Notes: generated by a model from the letters alone, not told the origin. Shown: positions 33,103 to 42,038, counted from the stretch's first letter. The stretch is 64,000 nt of DNA from Halobacillus_B rhizosphaerae (GCF_046719735.1 NZ_JAUTWQ010000001.1:62001-126000), one strand, 5' to 3'. A program made the numbers and translations.

Positions 33103-34851
33103 ATGAACTCCAGAACTAGACCCTTGCTCACCTATACAGTTTTAATCGTAATAGTGATGATAGGGCTCGGTGTTTTGTTAGCACAATTAACTCGAAATTA
33201 TTTCATTAATATATTTGAAGAACGGATTGAAGTTGAAAGTCAGTATTTTTCCACCTATGTGGAGCAATATGAAAAAAATGGAGAGTTAAGTAAACAACAG
33301 CTTTATGATATTAGCAAGCAGCTCAACACGGCAATGATATTTATTTCAAAGGATGACAAGGTAATCATGGATACCGTTAGTGCCGTACCGGTGGTTACCG
33401 AAAAGGAAAAGCAGAAAATCCTCAAACGTGTAAGTGCAAGGCCAAACCGCGATCGAAATGGCGAGTTAGTAGATAGTTTATTCTATTATCCCTTTACGAT
33501 CGATTTAGACCAAGTAGACGGTACACTAATTCTTATTTCCCGCGTGAATTCCCTGACGAATATAACTAAGAATATTTGGTTAATAATAGGGTTTATTCTA
33601 GTAGCAGGGCTCTTCATTATTTTTCTGATCGGCTATAACATTTTTTCAAAATACATTCGTCCTATACGATCGGCGGCAAATGTCGCTACCGAACTTGCGA
33701 AGGGAAATTATAAAGCCAGGACGTATGAAGGCCATTTTGGTGAAGCTGGACAACTCAGCCGTTCCATAAATATTCTTGCAAGAAATCTTCAGGAAATGAC
33801 CAGTAAAAAGGGGATGCAGGAAAATCAGCTTGAGGCAGTAATTAGCAATATGGGGAATGGGCTAGTACTCATTGATGAAAAGGGTTATATTTTACTTGTG
33901 AATCGTGCCTTTTTGGAAAGCTTTGGCGGACAAAGTAAGCAGTACATAGGTCATTTATATCATGATTCGATTCCCTACACTGCTATCCACGAAACCGTCC
34001 AAAAAATCTATATGTTTGAAGAAACTGTGAGTGAAACCTTTGTGCTTCCTATGCGTATTGATCGTAAACACTTAGAAGTAACGGGGGCCCCTATTTTTAG
34101 CGGAGGGAAGAATTGGAAAGGTATCGTGCTTGTTTTCCATGACATTACGGACCTTAAACATTTAGAACAGATGCGTAAGGATTTCGTAGCTAACGTTTCT
34201 CACGAGTTAAAAACTCCGATTACATCGATTCGTGGCTTTTCAGAAACTTTATTGGATGGAGCTATGAAAGATGAAGCTATGCTTGAGCAGTTTCTTCAAA
34301 TCATTCTCAAAGAGAGCGGACGATTACAATCTTTGATTCAAGATCTTCTGGAGCTGTCTAAGCTTGAAAGAGAAGATTTTAATTTGACGATTGAACAGGT
34401 AGATATACAGCGGCTTTTGAATGACCTGCTGCCGATCGTAGAACAGCATGCTGAGAAAAGGGATGTTGAATTACATTCTCAAATCGGGGGTCAAACTCGG
34501 ATCCAAGGTGATTCAAGTCGGCTGAAGCAAGTGTTTATGAACTTACTAACCAACGCTGTCAATTATACTCCGGAAAAAGGAAAAGTGAATCTTTCTTTTG
34601 AAGAACTTGAGGATCAAGTCATGATTTCTGTTTCTGATAATGGGGTAGGTATACCGGAAGAAGAAATTTCGAGAATATTTGAGAGGTTCTATCGAGTAGA
34701 TAAGGCGAGAAGCCGTAATTCAGGAGGTACCGGGCTTGGTCTTGCCATTGTTAAGCATATCGTCGAAGCTCACCATGGAACCATTTCAGTAGAAAGTGTC
34801 GTTGATGAAGGGACAACCTTTACCGTGAAATTACCTAAAACATTTACTTAA
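33103..34851 (+). CDS. phoR: Sensor histidine kinase PhoR
   Basis: This 582-residue membrane kinase has a transmembrane helix at about residues 8-30, an extracytoplasmic domain to about 150, and a second helix at about 154-177. HAMP and PAS domains follow (PAS near 240-330, AVISNMGNGLVLIDEKGYIL), then the kinase core. The phosphorylated His is in FVANVSHELKTPITSI (near residue 365); the N box is LKQVFMNLLTNAVNYT, and the G boxes are DNGVGIP and GGTGLGLAI. The size and order match B. subtilis PhoR, which phosphorylates PhoP when wall-teichoic-acid-linked signals report phosphate shortage. The ATG directly follows the phoP stop. Confidence 0.9.
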   Translation: MNSRTRPLLTYTVLIVIVMIGLGVLLAQLTRNYFINIFEERIEVESQYFSTYVEQYEKNGELSKQQLYDISKQLNTAMIFISKDDKVIMDTVSAVPVVTEKEKQKILKRVSARPNRDRNGELVDSLFYYPFTIDLDQVDGTLILISRVNSLTNITKNIWLIIGFILVAGLFIIFLIGYNIFSKYIRPIRSAANVATELAKGNYKARTYEGHFGEAGQLSRSINILARNLQEMTSKKGMQENQLEAVISNMGNGLVLIDEKGYILLVNRAFLESFGGQSKQYIGHLYHDSIPYTAIHETVQKIYMFEETVSETFVLPMRIDRKHLEVTGAPIFSGGKNWKGIVLVFHDITDLKHLEQMRKDFVANVSHELKTPITSIRGFSETLLDGAMKDEAMLEQFLQIILKESGRLQSLIQDLLELSKLEREDFNLTIEQVDIQRLLNDLLPIVEQHAEKRDVELHSQIGGQTRIQGDSSRLKQVFMNLLTNAVNYTPEKGKVNLSFEELEDQVMISVSDNGVGIPEEEISRIFERFYRVDKARSRNSGGTGLGLAIVKHIVEAHHGTISVESVVDEGTTFTVKLPKTFT

Positions 34852-34937
34852 ATTTAATATAAACTTCAAGCAGTCTTTATATTCGCTTGATATGATTTCT
34901 ATGAAACCCTTTCATCCAAGGTGTTTTCTCTTTTAAT

Positions 34938-34970
34938 GCAGAAGCTGATTAAGCTTCTGCTTTTTTTTTA
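34938..34970 (+). terminator. Terminator of phoPR
   Basis: GCAGAAGCT and AGCTTCTGC form a 9-bp stem with loop GATTA, followed by nine T. Confidence 0.9.
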
Positions 34971-35063
34971 TTGTTTAGGAATAAAGGATTTCGCAGATCC
35001 ACTAGGTTCTATGCTAGCGGCTGCAAGAGAGATCTAACCGCTCCTCTCCGCTTTTGATTCATC

Positions 35064-35079
35064 CAGAAGCGCTTACACT
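35064..35079 (+). promoter_or_regulatory. cre-like element upstream of hflK
   Basis: CAGAAGCGCTTACACT shares the AAGCGCTTACA core of many cre sites but misses the leading TG. It lies 26 bases before the sigma-W-type -35. Weak. Confidence 0.25.
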
Positions 35080-35104
35080 TTTATTTTTGTAATTGTTAAT
35101 TATT

Positions 35105-35131
35105 TGAAACGATTGATCACTTCTTTTCGTA
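35105..35131 (+). promoter_or_regulatory. ECF sigma-W-type promoter of hflKC
   Basis: TGAAAC (35105-35110) and CGTA (35128-35131) are 17 bases apart, the same geometry as at 6692-6718 and 53750-53776. Transcription should begin about 27 bases before the hflK start codon. Confidence 0.72.
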
Positions 35132-35165
35132 TTTAAATCATTACATAAATAGAAAGGGAGATGTC

Positions 35166-36131
35166 ATGAGTCTGAGTCAGATCTATAAGTGGGCTGGGTT
35201 ATTGGTCGCAGCTGTGTTGCTTATATTTATATTATTGACTACGTGGTACACCGTAGATGAATCAGAACAAGCCGTACTTATTAACTTTGGTAAAGCGGAA
35301 GATGGAATTACCGAGCCAGGTTTGCATTTTAAACTTCCCTGGCCGATTCAAGAGGTTCAGAGCCTTTCTAAGGAAACCTTTAGCTTGGATTTCGGCTATC
35401 CTGGAGAAAGTAATTCAAAGGAGAAAGATAAAGCTCAAATGATCACGGGTGATAATAATATTGTTCAGGCGGACTTAGTGGTGCAGTGGAAAATAACGGA
35501 TCCAAAGCAATACATATTTGCTTCCGACGATCCTGAACAAATATTGTTTAATGCTACCTCTTCCTCATTAAGAGGAGTGATTGGAACGAGCGAAATTGAT
35601 CAGGCATTAACATCCGGTAAAGCGGATATTGAAAACGAAGTTAGAGATATTTTAGTTTCTCTAGTGGATGATTATAAGATAGGGGTCTCCATACTTGATG
35701 TGAAACTGCAGGAAGTAGATTTGCCAAATGAAGAAGTTCGTAAAGCTTTTACAAAAGTTACGGATGCAAAAGAGACAAAAGAAAGTAAAAAAAATGAAGC
35801 GGATAAATATCGTAATAAAAAGGTTGAAGAAGCTTTGGGGGAGAAAGATGCCATCATTGAAAGAGCGGAAGGCGATAAGATAGAAAGAATTGAAGACGCA
35901 AAGGGCGGCGCTGCAAGATTTAATGCTTTGTATCAATCGTACCAATCTAATAAAGATATTACTCGCGAACGTCTCGTAATGGAAACTTTGGAAGAAGTGC
36001 TTCCAGATGCTAACGTTTATATAATGAACGACAACGGGAGCACAGTAAAATACCTGCCTTTAAATCCTAATCCTTCTCAAACTATTACTCCTCCTTCTTC
36101 ATCAGCAAAGGAGAGTGATGATAATGAGTGA
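35166..36131 (+). CDS. hflK: FtsH-modulating SPFH protein HflK
   Basis: This 321-residue protein has one N-terminal transmembrane helix (about residues 10-28, AGLLVAAVLLIFILLTTWY), then an SPFH/prohibitin domain (TVDESEQAVLINFGKAEDGI onward) and a charged coiled coil (about 200-270) ending in a Pro/Ser-rich tail. HflK pairs with HflC to form a cage around the membrane protease FtsH in E. coli. The ATG follows AAAGGGAG. The gene overlaps hflC and is preceded by a sigma-W-type promoter. It lies between phoPR and polA; I recall no hflKC at this place in B. subtilis, so this pair looks like a lineage-specific insertion. Confidence 0.88.
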   Translation: MSLSQIYKWAGLLVAAVLLIFILLTTWYTVDESEQAVLINFGKAEDGITEPGLHFKLPWPIQEVQSLSKETFSLDFGYPGESNSKEKDKAQMITGDNNIVQADLVVQWKITDPKQYIFASDDPEQILFNATSSSLRGVIGTSEIDQALTSGKADIENEVRDILVSLVDDYKIGVSILDVKLQEVDLPNEEVRKAFTKVTDAKETKESKKNEADKYRNKKVEEALGEKDAIIERAEGDKIERIEDAKGGAARFNALYQSYQSNKDITRERLVMETLEEVLPDANVYIMNDNGSTVKYLPLNPNPSQTITPPSSSAKESDDNE

Positions 36132-37047
36132 GAAACATGAATATGCGGCTGAAGGAAAGCAGAAGGACTATAGAAAATATATTAAAGCAGGAATCACGAT
36201 CCTAATATTTGCAGCTGTGATTTTTTTAGCTCTCAGTTCCGTCATAATTGTAAAGGAAGGCCAATATAAGGTGGTTCGGCAATTTGGAGAAGTTGTTAAG
36301 ATACATGATACTCCGGGATTGAAATTTAAAGTTCCTCTCCTTCAAGACGTATCTACCTTATCAAAAAGAAAAATGGTCTATGATGTAGCTGAGAAAGAGA
36401 TTACTACTCTGGATAAGAAGCGGATTATCATTGATAATTATGCTATTTGGAGCATTACTGATCCAGAGAAAATGATTTCAAACGCGCGGCTGATGACTAA
36501 TGCGGAGGCGCGAATGGGAGAATTTATTTTTTCGACTGTCCGTACAGAGTTAGGGAAGATGGACAAATCAGAAGTTATTAATGAAAAAGAGACATCACGG
36601 GGAGCCTTAAATAAAAATATTACCAATAAAGTCAATGAACTGCTGGCGCGCGATAATTACGGAATTAAGGTTGATGATGTGCGCATAAAAAGAATTGATT
36701 TACCACAGGACAATGAAGCAACTATCTTTCGCAGGATGGTAACAGACCGGGAAGAAAAGGCACAAGAGTATTTGTCCCAGGGAGAGGCAGATAAAAATCG
36801 GATCATGGCCCAAACAGATCGGAAAGTGAAAGAAATGTTAGCGACTGCCCGGGCAAAGGCTGAGCAAATCCATGCCGAAGGGGACCAGCAGGCAGCAAAA
36901 ATCTATAATCAAGCATTTAAAAAAGATCCTGAATTTTACAAACTTTACCGTACATTGCAATCGTACAGGAAGACGGTGAATGGAGATACAACGATTGTTC
37001 TTCCAGAAGATTCTCCTTACACGGAATTGCTGCAAGGTCATAATTAA
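36124..37047 (+). CDS. hflC: FtsH-modulating SPFH protein HflC
   Basis: This 307-residue partner of HflK has a transmembrane helix at about residues 22-42 (GITILIFAAVIFLALSSVII), then the SPFH domain (VKEGQYKVVRQFGEVVKI) and a coiled coil rich in Ala, Glu and Lys. The C-terminal segment DPEFYKLYRTLQSYRK is a hallmark of HflC. I chose ATG 36124, which has AAAGGAG 10 bases upstream and overlaps hflK by eight bases; ATG 36118 is also possible. The overlap implies coupled translation and equal amounts. Confidence 0.88.
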   Translation: MSEKHEYAAEGKQKDYRKYIKAGITILIFAAVIFLALSSVIIVKEGQYKVVRQFGEVVKIHDTPGLKFKVPLLQDVSTLSKRKMVYDVAEKEITTLDKKRIIIDNYAIWSITDPEKMISNARLMTNAEARMGEFIFSTVRTELGKMDKSEVINEKETSRGALNKNITNKVNELLARDNYGIKVDDVRIKRIDLPQDNEATIFRRMVTDREEKAQEYLSQGEADKNRIMAQTDRKVKEMLATARAKAEQIHAEGDQQAAKIYNQAFKKDPEFYKLYRTLQSYRKTVNGDTTIVLPEDSPYTELLQGHN

Positions 37048-37052
37048 ACCTG

Positions 37053-37113
37053 AAAAGCGTCTTTTTTCCTCTTTGCCTGAATCATGGTAGAATGGATAAA
37101 AAGACGCTTTTGC
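37053..37113 (+). terminator. Long-loop hairpin after hflC holding the polA -10 region
   Basis: AAAAGCGTCTTTTT (37053-37066) pairs with AAAAAGACGCTTTT (37098-37111). The loop of about 30 bases contains TGGTAGAAT, an extended -10 box probably used for polA. The hairpin probably also ends hflKC transcripts. Confidence 0.5.
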
Positions 37114-37186
37114 CGGTTTTTAAGAAATAGGAAGCGAAATCATTTCTTAAAGTAAGTATGGGGCGGGATAAGAGGAGTGAAACATA

Positions 37187-39826
37187 ATGGCAGAGAAACT
37201 AGTATTAATAGATGGAAATAGTATTGCCTATCGGGCATTTTTTGCATTACCCCTGTTAAATAACGATAAAGGTGTATACACGAACGCTGTGTATGGTTTT
37301 ACGACCATGCTATTAAAGGTGCTGGAAGAAGACCAGCCTGAGCACATATTAGTGGCCTTTGATGCAGGTAAGACAACTTTCAGGCACAAAACATATGCAG
37401 AATACAAAGGTGGGAGACAAAAAACTCCTCCTGAGCTGTCTGAGCAGTTCCCTGTCTTGAAAGAGCTCCTGGAAGCTTTTAAAATCCCACATTATCAATT
37501 AGACCAATACGAAGCGGATGACATTATCGGAACTTTAGCAACAGAAGCAGGAAATCAAGGGTATGATGTGAAGGTCATTTCTGGCGATAAGGATCTGCTT
37601 CAGCTGGTCACAGACAAAGTAAAGGTAAGCTTAACGAAAAAAGGGATTACGAATGTAGATACATATGACCCTTCTTTCATGGAAGAAAAAATGGGGGTCC
37701 GCCCAGACCAAATTATTGATCTTAAGGCACTGATGGGAGACAGTTCTGATAATATCCCGGGTGTACCTGGTGTGGGAGAAAAGACGGCAGTGAAGTTGTT
37801 AAACCAGTTTGATAAGCTTGAACAAGTTTATGATCATCTTGATGAGGTCAGCGGCAAGAAACTTAAGGAAAAATTAGAAAGCCACAAAGAAGAAGCGTTT
37901 ATGAGTCAGAAACTGGTGACTATTGAGAGAAAAGCTCCTATAACAATTAAACTTGCAGATCTTGCTTACCCAGGTTATGAAAGCCGCGAAGTCGGACAAA
38001 TTTTTAGAGAGCTCGGCTTTCAATCCTTAGTCGGCCGTATCGAAGGGAATACGGAAGAGGCTACAAATGATGAAAATTGGGAAGAGATGGAAATTTCCGT
38101 TGTGACAGAAGTGAACCGGGACATGTTTACAGGTAAAGAAGTACTTGTGGTGGAAATGCTCTCTGATAATTATCATCAAGCCCCCATTGAAACGATTGCG
38201 ATTGTCAATGAAACAGAAAAATATGTAATAGACATTGAGGACGCAGTGAAGTCAGACGCTTTTAAAGCATGGGCAGAAGACCCTTCCATGGAAAAGTGGG
38301 TGTTTGATGCGAAACGTACGTTAGTAGCACTCATGCGCTATGGAATTAACACGAAGGGGATTAGTTTTGATTTACTTCTTGCTTCCTATCTTGCCAATCC
38401 TTCTGAGAACCATCATGATATTCCTGCCATCAGTCATCGTATGGGAGAATCGGCTGTAAAGTACGATGAAGAGGTTTACGGCAAAGGCGCGAAGATAAAG
38501 CGTCCGGAAAATGTGGAAATCCTCCATGAACATGTAGCTCGTAAAGCTACATTACTTTATAAACTAAAGGATTCTATGGAAGAAGAATTGAAAAAGAATA
38601 ACCAGTTTGAATTATATAACGAACTTGAATTGCCATTAGCGTTTATTTTAGGACGAATGGAACATCATGGAGTACAGGTGGACGCTGGTCGCTTGAAAGA
38701 GATGAAAGAGGAATTAGACGGCCGATTAAAAACAATTGAGCAAGAGGTATATGAACTTGCAGGAGAATCCTTTAATTTAAACTCACCTAAACAATTGGGG
38801 CCAATTCTGTTCGATAAGCTTCAACTTCCGGTTATAAAGAAAACTAAGACCGGCTATTCGACTTCAGCAGACGTACTGGAACAGCTGGAGGATAAGCATG
38901 AAATTATTCCTAAAATCCTGCTTTATCGTCAATTGGGGAAAATACAATCTACCTATATTGAAGGGTTATTAAAAGTGGTGAACGAGGAAACTGGAAAAAT
39001 ACACACTCGCTTTAATCAAGCCCTTACTCAAACGGGGCGGTTAAGTTCCATTGAGCCTAACCTGCAAAATATTCCGATCCGGCTGGAAGAAGGCAGGAAA
39101 ATCAGACAGGCTTTTATTCCTGCAAAAGAAGGCTGGGTTATGTTTGCCAGTGACTATTCTCAAATTGAACTCCGTGTCCTTGCTCATATTGCTAACGATG
39201 AGAAGCTGATTACTGCTTTTAGGGAAGGGCAGGATATTCACACGCAGACTGCTAGTGAAGTGTTTGGGGTCATTGGTGAAGAAGTGACGAGCCAAATGAG
39301 GAGACAAGCAAAAGCGGTCAATTTTGGTATTGTTTATGGAATCAGCGACTATGGCCTCTCTCAAAGTCTCGGCATCAGCCGTAAAGAAGCCCAGGCTTTT
39401 ATCGATCGCTATCTTGAAAGCTATCCTGGAGTTAAACGTTATATGGATGAATCTATACAAGAGGCTAAGCAGAGGGGATACGTCTCTACCTTTATGAACC
39501 GCCGCAGGTATTTACCTGACATTACAAGCCGAAACTTTAATAAGCGCGGTTTTGCAGAGAGAACGGCTATGAATACGCCTATTCAGGGAAGCGCTGCAGA
39601 TGTTATTAAGAAAGCTATGCTGGATTTAGATCAGCGGTTAAAAGACGAAAAGTTGCAAGCTACTCTTTTATTACAGGTTCATGATGAATTAATACTAGAA
39701 GCACCTGAAGAAGAAGTAGAACAATTAAAGGAAGTCGTAGCGTCAGTAATGGAACAAACTGTAGAATTAAATGTTCCGCTTAAGGTTGATTACTCTTATG
39801 GACCGACGTGGTACGATGCAAAGTAA
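37187..39826 (+). CDS. polA: DNA polymerase I
   Basis: This 879-residue enzyme fills gaps and removes RNA primers in replication and repair. The 5' nuclease domain is at about residues 1-290 (LVLIDGNSIAYRAFFALP; LKALMGDSSDNIPGVPGVG). The middle domain keeps the proofreading fold but the Asp-x-Glu pair is missing (VLVVEMLSDNYHQAP), so it is probably inactive, as in Geobacillus Pol I. The polymerase core has QTGRLSSIEPNLQNIPIR, DYSQIELRVLAHIA, RRQAKAVNFGIVYGISDYGL and the catalytic VHDELILEAP. The ATG at 37187 follows AGAGGAG. mutM follows at once, with the polA-mutM-coaE order of Bacillus. Confidence 0.96.
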   Translation: MAEKLVLIDGNSIAYRAFFALPLLNNDKGVYTNAVYGFTTMLLKVLEEDQPEHILVAFDAGKTTFRHKTYAEYKGGRQKTPPELSEQFPVLKELLEAFKIPHYQLDQYEADDIIGTLATEAGNQGYDVKVISGDKDLLQLVTDKVKVSLTKKGITNVDTYDPSFMEEKMGVRPDQIIDLKALMGDSSDNIPGVPGVGEKTAVKLLNQFDKLEQVYDHLDEVSGKKLKEKLESHKEEAFMSQKLVTIERKAPITIKLADLAYPGYESREVGQIFRELGFQSLVGRIEGNTEEATNDENWEEMEISVVTEVNRDMFTGKEVLVVEMLSDNYHQAPIETIAIVNETEKYVIDIEDAVKSDAFKAWAEDPSMEKWVFDAKRTLVALMRYGINTKGISFDLLLASYLANPSENHHDIPAISHRMGESAVKYDEEVYGKGAKIKRPENVEILHEHVARKATLLYKLKDSMEEELKKNNQFELYNELELPLAFILGRMEHHGVQVDAGRLKEMKEELDGRLKTIEQEVYELAGESFNLNSPKQLGPILFDKLQLPVIKKTKTGYSTSADVLEQLEDKHEIIPKILLYRQLGKIQSTYIEGLLKVVNEETGKIHTRFNQALTQTGRLSSIEPNLQNIPIRLEEGRKIRQAFIPAKEGWVMFASDYSQIELRVLAHIANDEKLITAFREGQDIHTQTASEVFGVIGEEVTSQMRRQAKAVNFGIVYGISDYGLSQSLGISRKEAQAFIDRYLESYPGVKRYMDESIQEAKQRGYVSTFMNRRRYLPDITSRNFNKRGFAERTAMNTPIQGSAADVIKKAMLDLDQRLKDEKLQATLLLQVHDELILEAPEEEVEQLKEVVASVMEQTVELNVPLKVDYSYGPTWYDAK

Positions 39827-39843
39827 GTGAGGAGAATACAGTC

Positions 39844-40668
39844 ATGCCGGAACTGCCTGAAGTGGAAACTGTCAGACAAACGTTAAAACAATTGATTTTA
39901 AATAAAACTATTACAGATGTATCCATTTATTGGGACAATATTATTAAACGGCCAAAGGGTCCTGAGGATTTTACTCAATGGCTCTCAGGGCAGACCTTTC
40001 GGGATATTGAGCGTAAAGGAAAGTTCCTAATTTTTAAGCTGGATGATCTATCTCTTGTCTCTCATTTGCGGATGGAGGGTAAATATAATGTGCACCCATC
40101 TACATCTGAAATTCCAAAACATACTCATGTAATTTTTCATTTCGAGGACGGAACGGAATTAAGATATCAGGATGTAAGAAAATTTGGAACGATGCATGCA
40201 TTTAGAAAAGGGGAAGAAATAGAGAATAAACCTCTATTATTACTTGGACCGGATCCCTTTGATTCTGAATTTACTGTCGATTATTTCTACCGTAAGCTGC
40301 AAAAAACCACAAGAAATATTAAATCCGTTTTATTAGATCAATCCATTGTAGCCGGGCTGGGAAATATATATGTGGATGAAGCTTTGTTCCGAGCTCGGAT
40401 TAACCCAGAACGGCAGGCTAATCAGCTTAACCTTGAGGAAGCGGGACAAATACGAGATGCCAGTATAGACACCATTATGGAAGCAATTAACCAAGGAGGT
40501 ACTACGATTCGTTCATATTTGAATGGTCAGGGCCAAATGGGTATGTTTCAACAGCAGCTTCGTGTATATGGTAAGCAGGAAACACCATGCCTTACCTGCG
40601 GGACCTCCATTGTGAAACGCAAAGTAAGCGGCAGAGGAACACACATCTGCCCGAATTGTCAGAAGTAA
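39844..40668 (+). CDS. mutM: Formamidopyrimidine-DNA glycosylase
   Basis: This 274-residue base-excision repair enzyme removes 8-oxoguanine and FapyG. Mature Pro2 and Glu3 are in PELPEVETVRQ, the conserved Lys is in SHLRMEGKYNV near residue 57, and the helix-two-turn-helix region reads QSIVAGLGNIYVDEALFRA near 172. The C-terminal zinc finger has four Cys (C-x2-C in PCLTCG and C-x2-C in ICPNCQK). I chose ATG 39844: the protein must begin MPELPEV, and GAGGAG lies upstream. It overlaps nothing and lies 17 bases after polA. Confidence 0.96.
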   Translation: MPELPEVETVRQTLKQLILNKTITDVSIYWDNIIKRPKGPEDFTQWLSGQTFRDIERKGKFLIFKLDDLSLVSHLRMEGKYNVHPSTSEIPKHTHVIFHFEDGTELRYQDVRKFGTMHAFRKGEEIENKPLLLLGPDPFDSEFTVDYFYRKLQKTTRNIKSVLLDQSIVAGLGNIYVDEALFRARINPERQANQLNLEEAGQIRDASIDTIMEAINQGGTTIRSYLNGQGQMGMFQQQLRVYGKQETPCLTCGTSIVKRKVSGRGTHICPNCQK

Positions 40669-40681
40669 CGGCCCAAGCTGT

Positions 40682-40718
40682 CCCTCACATATACTACCCT
40701 ACAGCTTTATGTGAGGGG
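40682..40718 (+). promoter_or_regulatory. Hairpin covering the ytaF ribosome binding site
   Basis: CCCTCACAT (40682-40690) pairs perfectly with ATGTGAGGG (40709-40717). The right arm holds the AGGGG that should bind the ribosome for ytaF. The structure could reduce ytaF translation until melted; no T-run follows, so it is not a terminator. Confidence 0.45.
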
Positions 40719-40728
40719 TGTATTGGGA

Positions 40729-41331
40729 GTGGGGATTGCTGCATTTACACTGTTGTTCGTTATTGCTTTAAGCCTGGATAGTTTTGGGGTAGGCTGCATT
40801 ATCGGCATGAAGAAGATATTGCTAACAGCAAGGGGAGTCATTACAATTGGTTTGGTTTCAGGAAGCTGTTTTCTATTTTCATCCTACCTAGGAGAACTGG
40901 TCCTGCCATTTATTTCAGAGCAGTATGCAAACCGAATCGGAGCATGTACTCTGATCGCCATTGGTCTCTTTTACCTTATTCAAAATTTAAGAAATTCAGA
41001 AGATAAGCAGAAGAAGGAAAGGTCATGGACCCAGCCTGCGAGGGTTTTTCAAGACCCTGAAGCTGCTGATATTGATCATTCAGGAGGAATTCGCGGAAAA
41101 GAAGTCCTTCTTCTTGGAGCGGCACTCTCCTTTGATTCATTTGGGGCAGGGGTTAGCGGTGCGCTGATTGGGGTTTCCCCGTTATTAACATCGTTACTCA
41201 TCTCGATTTCTACGAGTCTTATGCTTTTCGGGGGCATATTAAGCGGCTCCAAGCTTAGTAATAAAATTGATAAGCTTTCCATCATTCCTGGGCTTTTACT
41301 TATTATGATCGGTATTATTAAATTAATTTGA
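40729..41331 (+). CDS. ytaF: Sporulation membrane protein YtaF (MntP-like fold)
   Basis: This protein of about 200 residues has six transmembrane helices in two similar halves, each with the pattern LDSFGVG (ALSLDSFGVGCIIGMKK and ALSFDSFGAGVSGALIG), as in the manganese-exporter family MntP. The place between mutM and coaE and the size fit YtaF, a sporulation-associated protein in B. subtilis. The start is uncertain: GTG 40729 puts about 16 residues before the first LDSF as in relatives and is 10 bases from AGGGG; TTG 40723 and GTG 40711 are in frame. A transported ion is suggested by family only. Confidence 0.8.
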   Translation: MGIAAFTLLFVIALSLDSFGVGCIIGMKKILLTARGVITIGLVSGSCFLFSSYLGELVLPFISEQYANRIGACTLIAIGLFYLIQNLRNSEDKQKKERSWTQPARVFQDPEAADIDHSGGIRGKEVLLLGAALSFDSFGAGVSGALIGVSPLLTSLLISISTSLMLFGGILSGSKLSNKIDKLSIIPGLLLIMIGIIKLI

Positions 41332-41347
41332 AAGGTCGGTGGTGGCT

Positions 41348-41944
41348 ATGTCTATTGTGATAGGGCTGACTGGAAGTATTGCAAGTGGAAAAAGCACGAT
41401 ATCGCAAATGTTTGGAGATTTTAATATTCCTGTTGTGGACGCAGATCTGATTTCCAGGGAAGTTGTGGAACCAGGTCAGCCTGCTTACCAAAAAATCATT
41501 GAAGCATTCGGTCGAGAAGTGCTGCGAGAAGATCTTACAATAGATCGGAAAAAATTGGGCCGAATTGTTTTTGCAGAAGCTGACAAACGAAAGCAATTGA
41601 ATGCGATTGTGCATCCTGAGGTGCGTAAAGAAATGGTCCGTAAACGAGAACAGCTCAAGGAGGAGTACAAAGCGGTCGTGCTGGACATCCCGCTATTATT
41701 TGAAAGCCAACTTGAGGATTATGCTGACCGCACTTTAGTGGTGTTTGTCGATGAAAACACTCAGCTCAACCGCTTGATGGAACGGGATGAATCCTCCATT
41801 GAAGAGGCTAAACAAAGAATTGCCTCTCAAATTCCTGTGCAGAAAAAAGCAGAAATGGCAGATGCTGTTATTAATAACAATGGATCTGTGGAAGAAAGCT
41901 TCAAACAATTAAAGGCAATCCTTAAGCAATGGGAAATTATATAA
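41348..41944 (+). CDS. coaE: Dephospho-CoA kinase
   Basis: This 198-residue enzyme phosphorylates dephospho-CoA in the last step of coenzyme A synthesis. The P-loop GLTGSIASGKST is at residues 6-17, the conserved DADLISREVVEPGQPAY follows near residue 32, and VVLDIPLLFES near residue 106 is the usual Walker B-like strand. I chose ATG 41348 (MSIVIGLTG); a GTG at 41339 is in frame but sits in the purine-rich leader. It lies 16 bases after ytaF, so the two are cotranscribed. A terminator follows. Confidence 0.95.
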   Translation: MSIVIGLTGSIASGKSTISQMFGDFNIPVVDADLISREVVEPGQPAYQKIIEAFGREVLREDLTIDRKKLGRIVFAEADKRKQLNAIVHPEVRKEMVRKREQLKEEYKAVVLDIPLLFESQLEDYADRTLVVFVDENTQLNRLMERDESSIEEAKQRIASQIPVQKKAEMADAVINNNGSVEESFKQLKAILKQWEII

Positions 41945-41948
41945 TGGA

Positions 41949-41981
41949 AACGTCAATGGCTGGGCTATTGACGTTTTTTTA
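41949..41981 (+). terminator. Terminator after coaE
   Basis: AACGTCAAT and ATTGACGTT form a 9-bp stem with loop GGCTGGGC, followed by seven T in total. Confidence 0.88.
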
Positions 41982-42013
41982 TATAAAAATTAAAAATTAG
42001 TAAACTTAGCTAC

Positions 42014-42038
42014 AAAAGCGCTTACAATGTGTTATACT
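42014..42038 (+). promoter_or_regulatory. gapB promoter with CcpN operator and cre-like core
   Basis: TATACT (42033-42038) is the likely -10. TGTGTTATACT (42028-42038) matches the CcpN operator consensus TRTGHYATAYW in all eleven positions and covers the -10 box. Directly upstream, AAAAGCGCTTACAA (42014-42027) has a cre-like core. CcpN is the known repressor of gapB during glycolytic growth in B. subtilis; no ccpN gene is in the window. Confidence 0.65.

Noticed and set aside
34900..34926. TGAAACC after phoR as another sigma-W promoter
   Set aside because: No CGTA stands 16-17 bases downstream and a terminator follows.
39041..39460. 139-residue minus-strand frame inside polA
   Set aside because: Lies opposite the conserved polymerase motifs and shows no own coding signal.
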